Below the pieces are notes generated by a model. That model was not told where the DNA came from, made no database searches, and was given only the letters and a program-made list of their open reading frames with translations. A DNA stretch of 64,000 nt from Symbiodinium natans (lineage: Eukaryota > Sar > Dinophyceae > Suessiales > Symbiodiniaceae): the NCBI GenBank assembly GCA_905221605.1, contig CAJNDS010001258.1:107501-171500 (forward strand), read 5' to 3'. Below are positions 1 through 10,394 of the stretch, piece after piece (position 1 is the first letter of the stretch; the number at the start of each line of letters is the position of its first letter). Position numbers and translations under genes: made by a program.

Positions 1-51
1 GAACTCTCGGGATCGCCTTTAGAGTCTGTCAGTGGCCACCCCCACCCTAAA

Positions 52-160
52 CCCTAAACCCTAAACCCTAAACCCTAAACCCTAAACCCTAAACCCTAAA
101 CCCTAAACCCTAAACCCTAAACCCTAAACCCTAAACCCTAAACCCTAAACCCTAAACCAA
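52..160. repeat. CCCTAAA array
   Basis: About 15 exact units. 51 bp of other sequence precede it, so it is interstitial and not shown to be a chromosome end. Confidence 0.97.
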
Positions 161-171
161 AAAAAAAGAAA

Positions 172-266
172 AGAGTACTAGGCTGCCCAGTAGCCAAGGC
201 TTAAACAGGGTGCCCCTTTTTGCCCCCCAAAAAGGGAATAAGGGTACTACTGGGCATCCTAGAGTA
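172..266. mobile_element. Inverted-repeat element abutting the first CCCTAAA array
   Basis: Left arm CTAGGCTGCCCAGTAG, right arm CTACTGGGCATCCTAG, with CCCTTTTT / AAAAAGGG inside. The word GCCCAGTA is shared with the 21-bp satellite at 24 kb and resembles GTAGCCC in the exon insertion at 40.7 kb. Confidence 0.6.
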
Positions 267-449
267 ATAACAACAAAAGAAGCAAACGAGATTCATAGAG
301 AGACCTGGCGAAACGAATGCACCCCAAATCTAGACCCGAACATCCTTCAACTCCACGCCCCTAAGCCCAAAAATTCTACACTCTAGACCCTCAACCCTAC
401 ACCCTAAACCCTAAACCCCGCAAACCCTCAACCCTACACCCTCACAAAG

Positions 450-515
450 CGGAATTTGAGTCGCCAGACCTGACGGAGCTCCTGGCAACTCTTCGGGGTG
501 CTAGGGCTTGGGGGC
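450..515 (-). other. Block shared with 36,488-36,545
   Basis: GAGCTCCTGGCAACTCTTCG and neighbours occur in both duplicated regions. A 2-base length difference inside means the frame is not obviously kept. This is the left-most matching block of the duplication. Confidence 0.6.
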
Positions 516-3500
516 TTTCGGGGCTTTCGGGGTTTAGGGTTTAGGGTTTAGGGCTTAGGGTTTAGGGTTTTGGGTATAGGGTTTAGGGTTTAGCCTAAAC
601 CCCAAACCTAAACCCTATAGTTGGGGTTTGGGTCTTTAAGGATTGGGGAATGGGGATGAATGGAGTGTTGGGCCTAAACCCTACACCCTAAACCCTACAC
701 CCTAAACCCTAAAACACCCTAAACACTAAACCCTAAACCCTAAACCCTAAACCGGACGCGCTCGGCGGGGTCGCGCGCTGAGACGTGCCAGCACAGCTCG
801 TTCCGACATCCAAGGCTGTAGGGTTTTGGGGTTTCGGGTTTAGGGTTTAGGGTGTTAGGGTGTCCGCCGACCCTGGCGGCGTGGATGGGAAAAGGAGGTG
901 AAAACCTCCCTCTTTCCCTCCTTACCCCCCCAAAACCCCGGGGGGGGGGGGGGGGGGGGGGGGGGGTGGGGGGGTCGGTGCACAATTTTTTTCGTGGAGG
1001 ACTGCGCCACCCGCACAGCGTAAACAGGCGGTTCAGCACAGGGGGGTAGGGGCGCCCTCAGCAAAATCAGCGTTTTCGGCACCCCCCCCCCCACCCACCC
1101 CCCCCCACCCCCCCGCCTGTCTTTTGCTTGTCCTGGTGCTACCCCCTACCCCCCCCCCAAACGTTTCACAGAACTCTGCCGCGCAGGCTGGGATGATCTT
1201 CGAACCATGCGAGGACCTCTCAACTATGCTCCAGCGGGGTCGGCGGCTTGAGCCGGAGGCTCTTAAATTAGGGTGTTAGGGTTTAGGGTTTAGGGTTTAG
1301 GGTTTAGGGTTTAGGGCTTAGGGTTTAGGGTTTAGGGTTTCGGGCTCTAGGGTTCTAGCGTCCCAGGGCTTTAGGGTTCTGGGGTTGTAGGGTTCCTGGG
1401 GTTTGAGGGTTCCAGGGTTTTAGGGTTCTAGCGACTTAGTCCAGGATTTAGGGTTCTCGGGTTTTAGTCCACGAGCTTAGGGTTCTCGGGTTTTAGGGTT
1501 CTCGGGTTTTAGGGTTTGGGGTTGTAGGGTTCTAGGGATTTAAGGTTCCAGGGTTTGAGGGCTTTAGGGTTTTAGGGTTCTAGGGCTTTAGGCTTCTACA
1601 GGGTGTGAGGGTTTAGGGTTCTAGGGTTTTCGGGTTTAGGGTTTAGGAGTTTAAGGGTTTAAGGTTTTAGGGTTTGTTCGGTTCTAGGGTTTTAGGGTTT
1701 TAGGGTTTTAGGGTTTAGGGTTTAGGGTTTAGGGTTTAGGGTTTAGGGTTTTAGGGTTTTAGGGTTCTAGGGTTTAGGGTTTAGGGTTTAGGGTTCTAGG
1801 GTTTTAGAGTTCAGGGGTTTAGGGCCGGGGTCCACATGCCATGAGTATGGGAAGCGCTCAACTCTGAGCCCTGAACTCTGAACGCTGCAACCCTGCAACG
1901 CTGCCCTCAAACCCTAGAATCCCTAAAACCCCTAACACCCTAAAACCTAAGACCCTAAACCCCTGGCCCTAAAACCCTAAAACCCCTCAACCCTGAACCC
2001 CGGAACCCTGGTCAGCAATGTCTCGATCCCACGGGCTCCTTGCGCTTGCCCGCCGCTGCCGTCTTGTTGTCCGTCGCCTGCTTCGCTGAGGCTCTCTGCA
2101 TTTAGAGGCTAAACCCTAAACCCTAAACCCTGAACCCTAACCCCTAAACCCTAACCCTAAACCCTAAACCCCGAGGCCTAGGATATGCAGCAAATTCTGA
2201 AGTACGTAGCGGGCAGAGCCCTGAATGGCTGTTAGGCTCACAAACAAACCCTGGCAATTAGGGTTTAGGGTTTAGGGTTTAGGGTTTAGGGTTTAGGGTT
2301 TAGGGCTTAGGGCTTAGGGCTTAGGGCTTAGGGTTTAGGGCTTAGGGTTTACCGTTTAGGGTTTAGGGTTTAGGGTTTGAGTTTGGGGTTTAGGGGATTG
2401 AGGGTTGAGGCTTCAGGGAACCACGCTCCTCGCCCCCAAAAGCAGCCCGAAGCCCTCTGGGCCCTGTAAAAACCTGAACAGCGCTCCCAAAATCCCCTAA
2501 ACCCCCTGAACCCGAAACCCTAAACCCTAAACCCTAAACCCTAAACCCTGAGCCCTCTATATAAATCCCCACAATTCCCCTAAGCTCTGAGCCCCTAACC
2601 CCCTGTAAAACTCGCCAAGCCCCCACATCCCTAAACCCCTACTTGGGGGTTCATGCCACATATCAACTAAGTATGACTGTACCAATAACTGTACTTATAA
2701 CCATATTAGGGCACTTCAGGGGCTTATAAGTTGGTTATAAGTACAGTTATCATTGGAGAATAGGTACCATGAACCTCCACGTAGGCTCTAAACTCCTCCT
2801 GACCCCGTAGGTAAGCCTTGCCGGCAGCCAGCTCGACCCACGACCGAGCGTTCGAATCCGCCCCCTGGCCAGGAGGGGCAAAGGCTAGGGTTTAGGGCAG
2901 GGGGCGGGGGGTTAAGCCCAGCGTGCCCCTCACATGTTCGGGAGATTTGTCAGCGTTTGAGGCTTCGGGTGTTGGTGATGGCTGTGAACTCAGCCCCCAA
3001 GAAAAAACGAAGCATAAACAAACCGCTGGAACAAACGACCCTACACCCTAAACCTTAAACCCTAAATCCGAAAATTCCAAACACAAGTAATGGATTGCAA
3101 TTCAAAAGTCAAAAACCCTAAATGATAAACCCCAAACACAAGTAATGGATTGCAATTCAAAAGTCAAAAGGCCCCTATATATAGGAGCCTACAGAGGGCT
3201 GCCCCTGTCTTCGGAGACTCCCAGATGAAACAGGCCCCCCCAAACACTCCTCAGCAGCCTAAACCCTAAACCCTAAACCCCAAACCCTAAACCCTCGGCC
3301 TTAAACCCTAAACCCTAAACCCTAAACCCTAAACCCTAAACCCTCGGCCTTAAACCCTAAACCCTAAACCCTAAACTATATCCAAGCATCCAGCGGCCTT
3401 GCTTGATTGGCCCAGCCGGTTGACCTTCCTTGCCTAACCAAATGACCAGACTCGCCTTTCCGAATCGATGGACCCTGTGTCCTCGACGACCGATAACCTG

Positions 3501-6500
3501 TACTGGAACCCAGGCTGACTGGATCCAAACCCCTAAACCCCCTAAACCCCCTAAACCCTCTCAACCTCCTAAACCCCCCAAACCCCTGAACCCCCTCAAC
3601 CCCCTGAACCCCCAAAACCCCCAAAACCCCCTGACCCCTTAAGCCCCCTTAAACCCCCTAAACCCTCTCAACCCCCTAAACCCCCCAAACCCCTACACCC
3701 CCTGAGCCCCTTAACCCCCTCCCAAACCCGGCACTTGCCTGGGCTGTGAAGAGCCCGCGGCACGCCACGCCTCCCACCAGCGCTGCGCAGGCCAGGACGC
3801 TGACAAGCGCGGTGATCTGCGACCCGGGAAACGGCTTTGAGGTTCGGGATTTAGGGTTTAGGGTTCCGCGTGCGGGGGTCAAGGCCCTTTGCGAACGTCG
3901 AGGATATGCAAGCGTCAAAAACCGAAGCCAATATGACCAAACCTTAAACCCTAAACCCTAAACTCTAGACCCTAAACCCTAAGCTGTAAAACCTTCGCGG
4001 CTTCCCGCAGGCTCCTTCCGGATTTGTGGCCCGCAGATTCCGGCTTTTCGGTTTGGCGGATTCACTCACGTCCGGCACACCCCGTGAACCAGATGGGACA
4101 ACACCACCCTCCATGGTTCCCGGCGCGGCATTTTTTTGGAGGGCTCAAAAAAAAGGGTCGGGAGGTGTTTGGGCAGACTCCCATGTTGCAGCCTGCGTGC
4201 ATGGCCCAGCATCCTTATACGTCCGTGCCACCACAGTGCATCCACATATTGCAAAAGCAGCAGCTTTTGTCCCCAGCGCATCCATGTTGCGATAGCATCC
4301 ATGGCCCAGGGCAAAAACATTGATAGCAAGAAACGTTGTCACAACAGCAGCTTAGGGTTTAGGGCTTGGGGTCTTAGGTCTTAGGGCTTAGGGCTTAGGG
4401 CTTAGGGCTTAGGGCTTAGGGCTTAGGGCTTAGGGCTTAGGGCTTAGCCCATAAGCCTGCACGCTTAGAAGACCCGAAGGGCTCTCGACTCAGACCCAAC
4501 TTGCTGCGCTTTCAGAGTCGCAACCCCCCACAGGACTGCAGGAAAAATGGGGTTTTAGGGTTCAGGGTTGAGGGCTTAGCCTTTACCCTGAACCCTACAC
4601 CCTAAACCCTAAACCCTAAAAATCCCTCCGGAAACCGCCCTTTTTTTGCTGGCCCGGCCTTGATTGGCAACCTCATGGCTGGGAAGGCAAGGGAGGCAAG
4701 GAGCACGGCTGGCCGGGAGCCGATGCCTTCGGCATCATCATCCGGGGTGGTCAAGCGATTCGCGGCTTCCTGAGGAGGGCCCGGGCCCTTCGGTTTCGGG
4801 TTATTTATACCCCCAATTATAACTGTACTGCCCAAACAAGCCCCCTCCATCCCCCCGCCCCTCCCCGTTTGAGATAGAGCTTCGGGTTTAGGGCTTGGGT
4901 TCGGGGGATTTAGGGTGCAGGTTTAGATTGAGGGTTGAAGATTTAGAGGTTTTGGGCTTTGGGGTTTCCAGGGTTTGTTGTGGGGGTTAGGGGGCGAGGG
5001 CTTTTTGGATGGGGTTATGGTTGTAGACCTTGTTTTTGGAATTGTGGACTTGCGGGGTTTACAGGTTTGTGGGCCAGGGTTGGGCTTGGGGGTTAGAGTT
5101 TATAGGGTCTTAGTGCAGCCTGTAGAGAGTTCCGCTGCCCACCCCCAGCACCTCGCCGAGTATGGTGCCCACTCCCTTATCCCTATACCCTAAACCCGAA
5201 ACCCTAAACCCTAAACCCTAACCCCTAAACCCTAAACCGCAAAGAGAAGCCCACAAAGAGTCCCGTCGACTCTGCCCTGGAGTGCCCACCCCCAGAGATT
5301 TTTTTTCGGTTCAGGGCTCAGGGTTCAGGGCTCAGGGTTTAGGGTTTAGGGTTGTGGGGATGACCGAAGTAAACAACCATCCTACTTTGCAACCTTGCTT
5401 ATAACTACCCAGCCTAACAAACCCTCCGCCCCTGAAGGCTCCAAAGCCCACCACCCAAGCTTCTTTAAACCGGGGTTCAGGGTTTAGGGCTTGGGGTTTA
5501 GAATTTCGGGTTTGAGCACTAGACGCGCCTTCTAAACCCTAAACCTTAGAAGGCCAAATCGCAAATCGCAAAACGCCAGCGATTTGGACTCGCAAACCAC
5601 AATTCGCCTTCCAATTGTTTGTGGAAATGTGCCCAAATCACAAATCGCACAGTTTGGGTTTTGACCTGCGAACAGAAGATCCAAATCGCTGTGTAAGTTG
5701 CTTATGCGTTGCGTATATGTGGGTGCTGCGGGATGCGACTGTACAAGGTTAGTAAGGAAATATTCTGAGGAGGACAATGGGTTTGCGGATGTCCAGCAAA
5801 TGCACTTTGCATGCCAAACAAGCTGCACCAACCACACCCGGAACGACGTTGTAATCCGCTCGTCAAACGGGCTCTGCGTTTTGCAGGCGCTCTAAAACCT
5901 GAAGGCTTAAACCCGCAAACCCTAAACCTTCAACATAAACCCTCAAACCCTAAACCCCAAGTCCAGCCCAAAATGCGTTCTGCAGGCCGCCCAAAATTGC
6001 ATTTTCAGCCCTCAAAACCCTATCGAAAGCCTGTAAAGCCCCGAGCCCAAAATCCTAAACCCGAAACTTCAACCTCGCTTTTGTTCAGCTCAAAGGTGTC
6101 AAGCACATCGTATGACTCGCAACGGCGAGCCCAAGCAGGACCCTCTATATAGAAATCGAAAGCAGCAGACGCGATGTCGCAGGCCCTGCCCCCCAAGTGA
6201 GACCAGTAGACAAGGTTCTGTATTCAAGCCCTGTGCGCAAAATGCGTTTTTCAGGCGCCCAAAAACGCATTCTTCAGCCATCAAACCCTAGATCAAGCCC
6301 TGTGCTCAAAATGTGTTTTGCAGGCGCCCAAAATTGCATTTTCAGCCAGGCACTTCGTATGACTCGCAACAGCGAGCCCAAGCAGGACCCTCCATATAGC
6401 CCAAATCGAAAGCAGCAGACGCGATTTTGCAGGCCCTGCCCCCAAGTGAAAGCAGCAGACACGGTTCTGTAAGGTGCCTGTGCGGGCCAAATTTTGTTTG

Positions 6501-9500
6501 GGGGTTTCGAGTTTGTAGGGTTTAGGCCTTAAGTAATTGATGCTTTTGGGGGTTGGGGGCTTTTGGTAACCCAAAGCATGCAAAAATGCATTTTCCAAGC
6601 TTCCGAAAGCGCATTTTGCCGAAGCCTTTTCGGGGGGCTTTTGGAGCGTTGTTGGCAGAACCACATTCCAAATCGCTAACGATTTGGGGCTCCGGATTTT
6701 AAATCCACATCACATTCTATTTTAAATCGCTAGCGATCTTCCCATCTAAGCCCTAAATCCTGAACCCTAAACCCTAAACCCAAAACCCTGGTCCCACCCC
6801 GACTCCATCGCGTCGGAGCTGCGGGGGAACCGCTGACCATGAGCAGCCGCGCATTCTCGTTGTTCGTGGCTGGCGGGGTGCTGCGCCCTAACCTCTAAAC
6901 CCGGAGCCTTAAAGCCCCAGCTGTGTAAACCTGGGGAAACCCTAAACCCTAAACCCGAAACCCTAGCTTCTGCGTTGCAGATTCGGGGCACTTTCAGCTT
7001 AGGGTTTAGGGTTCAGGGTCTAGGGTTTAGGGTCTAGGGTTTAGGGTCTAGGGTCTAGGGTCCAGGGTCCAGGGTCTAGGGTCTAGGGTCTAGGGTTTAG
7101 GGTTTAGGGTTTAGGGTTTAGGGTTTAGGGTTTAGGGTTTAGGGTTTAGGGTTTAGGGTTTAGGGTTTAGGGTTTAGGGTTCAGGGTTCAGGGTTCAGGT
7201 TCAGGGTTCAGGGTTGGGTTTAGGGTTTAGGTTAGGGTTTAGGGGTAGGGTTTAGGGTTTAGGGTTTAGGGTTTAGGGTTTAGGGTTTAGGGTTTAGGGT
7301 TTAGGGTTTAGGGTTTAGGGTTTAGGGTTTAGGGTTTAGGGTTTAGGGTTTAGGGTGTCTCAATGAGTGGGCGCGCTGGTGCTGAAAGCACCCAGGCGCG
7401 CGCCCCGACTTGCATAAGCCCACCCCCGCTGGCGCTCCACCCTCGCCTTAACCTTTACGGGTTTAGGGTTCTTTTTGAACTCTGATCGTGCTTTTGTTAT
7501 TTTTCTCTTGTCCATTGGCTGGGTTAAAAGCTCGGCATCGATGCAGATCAACTACCCTGAAGTTGCAGCCCTTAGGCATTGCAAGGGAGATATCTATCCA
7601 TCGAGGGCTGCTGGAGGTTTGGGCTTGGGGCTGGCTGCCGCCTTCGCCCTCGGCGATGCTGCGTGCTGGGCGGGGGTTTGGAAAACTTGCTTGGAAGGGC
7701 GTGAAATCAAAGGTTTGGGCTTTCGCCATTTCTAATGTTGGGCTTAGATGTCCATCATTCGAGGGCTTCTGGGAGGGCCAAAAAGTCAAAGGTTTGGGAT
7801 TGGGTTGGCTGCCGCCTTCGTCCTTGGTGATGCTGCGTCTTGCTTGACCCCCTCATTTGGGGTGTTTTTGGCTGGAATCAGTGAAGGCTCGGTTTTGATC
7901 AAAAATGCAGAAAACGAGAGCCCACCCAGAACCGTCGCTTGAGTACTAAAAAATCGCATTTTTAACTGGGGCCCGGGCCGATCCTGGGGTCCCCCTCATT
8001 TGGGGTGTTTTTGGGGGCAAACTTTCCCCTTCAAGGGGGGTCGGAGTTTGAGCAAGGGGGGTCTCCCAACACTAAATTGCTTCCAAAATAAGAAAAGGTC
8101 GCCGGGGTCCGGTGACCCTTTGAAGGTCCCTTAGAAAAGCTCTTGAAGAGGCCTAAGGGCCCCCCAGCGGAGCCTCCCAGGCAGGGGCTTCCCAGACAGG
8201 GGTCCCAGGCAAGGGGCCCTCTCAGGCAGGGGCCTCGCAGGCAGGGGTCTTGGGCAGGGGCCGCCCAAGGATGGCCCAGGCAGGGCCCCGCCGTCGTTCT
8301 CGGTGGGGGTTTGGCATCCCAGCCAGAACCGGGGCCTCCCAGAGTGGGCCTTCCAGGCAGGGGCTTGCCAGGCAGGGGCCTCCTGGGGGCCTTCCAGGCA
8401 GATGGTTTTCAGGCACAAGCAGAGGCAGGATGCCCAATACGAGGAAAATTGCTGGGCTGCCTGCCTGGACAGGCTCTGGGTTCCTCTGGTCGGAGGTGGG
8501 GCTCCTCTGGGAGGGGCCCTGAGAGACCTCACAAAAGGAGGTTGCTGCGTTTTACCGAAGGTTTGGGGTATCTCATTCTAGGGCGACCTGACGGGTTTCT
8601 CGCCAGCGACCTGCCGGGTCCACCGCGCAGCCCGCAGCTGCCTGCGGGACTGGAGCTCCGTCGCCCGCCGGAGGGCTTCTGGCTCCGGAGCTACCTCGCC
8701 TGCCGGCTTCGGTGCGTTCGCCCTGCTCGACGGCCCCGGGCTCACTCAGTTTAGGGTTTAGGGTTTAGGTTTAGGGTTTAGGGTTAAGGGTTAGGGTTTA
8801 GGGTTTAGGGTCCAGGGTCCAGGGGCAGGGTTTGTCTGAGCCTGCAGGGTCTAGGGTTTAGGGTTTAGGAAAGCCTCTTCGAACATGCAAGGGAAACTGC
8901 CCGCCTTCACACAACCCCAGTACCTTCCCTACTGTAAACCCTAAACCATAAACCCTAAACCGCATTAAGAGAAGCTACATACCTTAGATCCCCGGCTATA
9001 TATTGGGCCACCTATCTACCCTGCTAAGCGCCTGTGCGTGACTGCAGCTCTAAACCCTAAACCCTAGCCCTAAACCCTCAACCCTAAACACTGAACCCTG
9101 AACCCTAAACCTAGTGTACTGGCTTTCAAACGTCGATCCTGGTTGGGCTTTAGGAGAGCGTCTACCCCCAGGCCGCCTCTTTGAAACCCCCACAACCTAG
9201 TTTAGCAAACGCTCCAGCAGTCACCACATAGCGCCTTTTGGTGTTCATCTAGTACATATGTGAGCAACTCTCTCAACTTTACGAACCCCACAAGCCCCGT
9301 AAACCCCTGAGCCCCCTATAAAGACCCTATAAAGACCCTATAAAGACCCTATAAACGCAAAATTCCTACAAATCCTGCAAGCCCTACAAGCCCTACAAAC
9401 ACCACCCACCCCCCCCCCCCCCCCCCCCCCCCGCACCCCCCCCCCAAAGCCTATCAAACCCTGTAAATCACGCTAGAAATCCTATAAACCCTGCAAACCC

Positions 9501-9660
9501 CCACAAAGCCGACTTACAAGCAAGAAACAAAACCTACACAAAGCCGATGAACCTTACAAACCCCAAAACCTAATCTGGGGAGCAAGCGCTGGGGCATTGT
9601 CCGGACTGCTCTTCCAGTTGCTCTTCCAATTGCGCCCGGCACTTTCGAGGAGCCGAAAGG
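452..9660 (-). CDS. Unidentified multi-exon gene, copy A
   Basis: Not recognised. It is supported by comparison with copy B at 36.49-44.75 kb: about 14 short blocks occur in the same order and direction, and several keep the same reading frame on the minus strand. Best exons, 5' to 3': about 9613-9575 (KSSPDNAPALAPQ); 6869-6798 (ends SPAAPTRWSRG); 4769-4659 (EAANRLTTPDDDAEGIGSRP and on); 4320-4150 (contains DAIATWMRWGQKLLLL); about 4080-4000 (AKPKSR); 3816-3739 (one transmembrane helix, ITALVSVLACAALVGGVACR); 2864-2822 (GADSNARSWVELAA); about 2100-2030 (Lys-rich, GKRKEPVGS). Exons 4769-4659, 3816-3739 and 2864-2822 are phase-compatible in that order in both copies, predicting a soluble part, one membrane helix and a second soluble part. 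Between 6798 and 4769 the phase changes, so at least one exon is missing from the list. Introns contain telomere-type arrays. The first and last coding exons are not identified. Confidence 0.5.
941..967. repeat. Long G tract (one of many homopolymers)
   Basis: A run of about 27 bases, nearly all G. Similar G/C runs lie near 9,410-9,432, 12,292-12,311, 12,370-12,391, 20,822-20,841, 30,681-30,703, 33,202-33,220, 60,074-60,088 and 62,222-62,243; a T run is at 13,000-13,030 and A runs at 33,420-33,434 and 56,236-56,256. Lengths may be unreliable in the assembly. Confidence 0.9.
1267..2400. repeat. Telomere-type arrays with many 8-bp variants in copy A
   Basis: TTTAGGG at 1,267-1,345 and 1,710-1,750, with TTCTAGGG, TTTTAGGG and GTTCTCGGG words between; CCCTAAA at 2,108-2,170 and TTTAGGG at 2,260-2,395. 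Apart from the short blocks shared with copy B I see nothing coding. Confidence 0.9.
2640..2785. mobile_element. Inverted-repeat element, family 1
   Basis: TACTTGGGGGTTCATG at the left, CATGAACCTCCACGTA at the right, with ATAACTGTACTTATAACC and its inverse inside. In an intron-like part of gene copy A. Confidence 0.78.
2822..2864 (-). CDS. Gene copy A exon (GADS..SWV.LAA)
   Basis: 43 nt, acceptor CCTGGCCAG, donor GCCG|GCAAGG. Same length, phase and GC donor as 39674-39716. Confidence 0.55.
3739..3816 (-). CDS. Gene copy A exon encoding one transmembrane helix
   Basis: 78 nt, 26 codons, almost all hydrophobic or small (ITALVSVLACAALVGGVACR then GLFTAQ). Acceptor GGTCGCAG; donor CAG|GCAAGT, an ideal GC-type donor. 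Phase 0 on both sides. Confidence 0.6.
4120..4345 (-). CDS. Gene copy A candidate exon (DAIATWMRW)
   Basis: Minus-strand frame contains PWAMDAIATWMRWGQKLLLL and RIRMLGHA. The matching segment at 41,645-42,045 keeps DAIA-[TA]-WM-[RQ]-W-x-x-KL-[LM]-LL and RI-[RI]-MLGH. Splice ends are not resolved, and the B copy carries extra sequence. Confidence 0.4.
4371..4445. repeat. CTTAGGG variant array
   Basis: About ten units, in gene copy A. Confidence 0.95.
4659..4769 (-). CDS. Gene copy A exon (37 codons, phase 0)
   Basis: Acceptor CCTCCTCAG, donor ATCAAG|GC. Acidic N-terminal half (TTPDDDAEG), then SRPAV. Its partner at 42449-42529 lacks exactly ten codons after SRPAV and rejoins at RLP-[IL]-K, so the length change keeps frame. 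This is the strongest sign of coding constraint in the duplicated pair. Confidence 0.65.
5930..6475. repeat. Tandem duplication of about 248 bp plus shorter internal repeats
   Basis: GTATGACTCGCAACGGCGAG to AGGTTCTGT (6109-6220) recurs at 6357-6473. The word CAAAATGCGTTTT.CAGGCGC recurs four times at 5970-6340. This part of copy A has no match in copy B. The surrounding 5,540-6,740 also has AAATCGCTA.CGATTT palindromes. No gene seen. Confidence 0.75.
6798..6869 (-). CDS. Gene copy A exon (PTRWSRG)
   Basis: A 72-nt exon between acceptor CCCCGCCAG and donor CGGG|GTGGG. The paralogous exon at 43308-43376 is 69 nt with the same acceptor, donor and phase (two bases in, one base out). Shared residues: N-E, A-R-L-L and P-T-R-W-S-R-G. 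This is one of the few GT donors in the set. Confidence 0.6.
7000..7357. repeat. Long TTTAGGG array with TCTAGGG variants
   Basis: Begins with TCTAGGG and TCCAGGG units, then about 40 mostly exact units. Confidence 0.97.
7590..7850. repeat. Diverged direct duplication (GGCTGGCTGCCGCCTTCG)
   Basis: ATCGAGGGCT...GGCTGCCGCCTTCGCCCTCGGCGATGCTGCG at 7599-7663 recurs near 7757-7833. Both copies can read GL[AG]AAF-[AV]-LGDAA on the plus strand, but the frames do not extend into anything recognisable. Confidence 0.55.
8155..8420. repeat. Degenerate GC-rich minisatellite built on AGGCAGGGGC
   Basis: The word CAGGCAGGGG and close variants recur every 15-20 bp. The 203-codon plus-strand open frame over it (8143-8754) is Gly/Pro/Arg-rich and probably not a gene. 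This part has no counterpart in copy B. Confidence 0.75.
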
Positions 9661-9671
9661 TTCTGCGTGAG

Positions 9672-9907
9672 GGTGTAGGGTTTAGGGTTTAAGGTTTAGG
9701 GTTTAGGGTTTGGGGTTTAGGGTTTAGGGTTTAGGGTTTAGGGTTTAGGGTTTAGGGTTTAGGGTTTAGGGTTTAGGGTTTAGGGTTTAGGGTTTAGGGT
9801 TTAGGGTTTATTGTTTAGGGTTTAGGGTTTAGGGTTTAGGGTTTAGGGTTTAGGGTTTAGGGTTTAGGGTTTAGGGTTTAGGGTTTAGGGTTTAGGGTTT
9901 AGGGTTC
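9672..9907. repeat. TTTAGGG array
   Basis: About 33 units. It begins just outside the last block shared by copies A and B. Confidence 0.97.
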
Positions 9908-10220
9908 AAGCAGTGTGGGCCCCCAACGTTCAAGCGGTGTGGGCCCCCAACAAGGGGACCCTTGAACCCTAAACCCAAAACACGAAGCCACTGCAGAGAT
10001 CAAGACAGACATCCTCCCACAAAGGCACCCTAAACCCTGAACCCTCAACCCTCAACCCTAAAGATAAGCTACATGGGGGCTTGCGAAAATAGGGGTACCT
10101 TATTGGGGTCCTCCTTATAAGGCGCTACACTTATGGAGGGGGTCTAGCCCTGTACAAGAGGTTCGGGGTCCAGCGCTTGGGGACTCATCCAACTTCAACA
10201 CTGCGGGGCTTGGGGGGGTT

Positions 10221-10298
10221 GGGATGCTCCCCCTTATACTGGCAGTCCTTGACAGGGATTTCCCTATTAAGGACTGATAGTATAAGGGGCAACATCCC
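10221..10298. mobile_element. Inverted-repeat element, family 2
   Basis: 78 bp: GGGATGCTCCCCCTTATACT at the left and AGTATAAGGGGCAACATCCC at the right, with CAGTCCTT / AAGGACTG inside. Confidence 0.82.
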
Positions 10299-10394
10299 GA
10301 ACCCTAAACCCTAAACCCTAAACCCTAAACCCTAAACCCTAAACCCTAAACCCTAAACCCTAAACCCTAAACCCTAAACCCTAAACCCTAAACC
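10292..10394. repeat. CCCTAAA array
   Basis: About 14 exact units directly abutting the inverted-repeat element at 10,221-10,298. Confidence 0.97.

Noticed and set aside
1-160. Window start as a true chromosome end
   Set aside because: The CCCTAAA array is preceded by 51 bp of other sequence, has an inverted-repeat element on its other side, and many longer arrays lie inside the window.
2840-2875. GCGTTCGAATCCGCC, which looks like a tRNA T-arm
   Set aside because: The flanking bases do not pair as a T stem and no acceptor or anticodon arm can be drawn; the segment is better explained as a conserved exon (partner at 39,674).
8143-8754. 203-codon plus-strand frame
   Set aside because: Low-complexity Gly/Pro/Arg sequence from a degenerate GC-rich minisatellite, with no support from the paralogous region.
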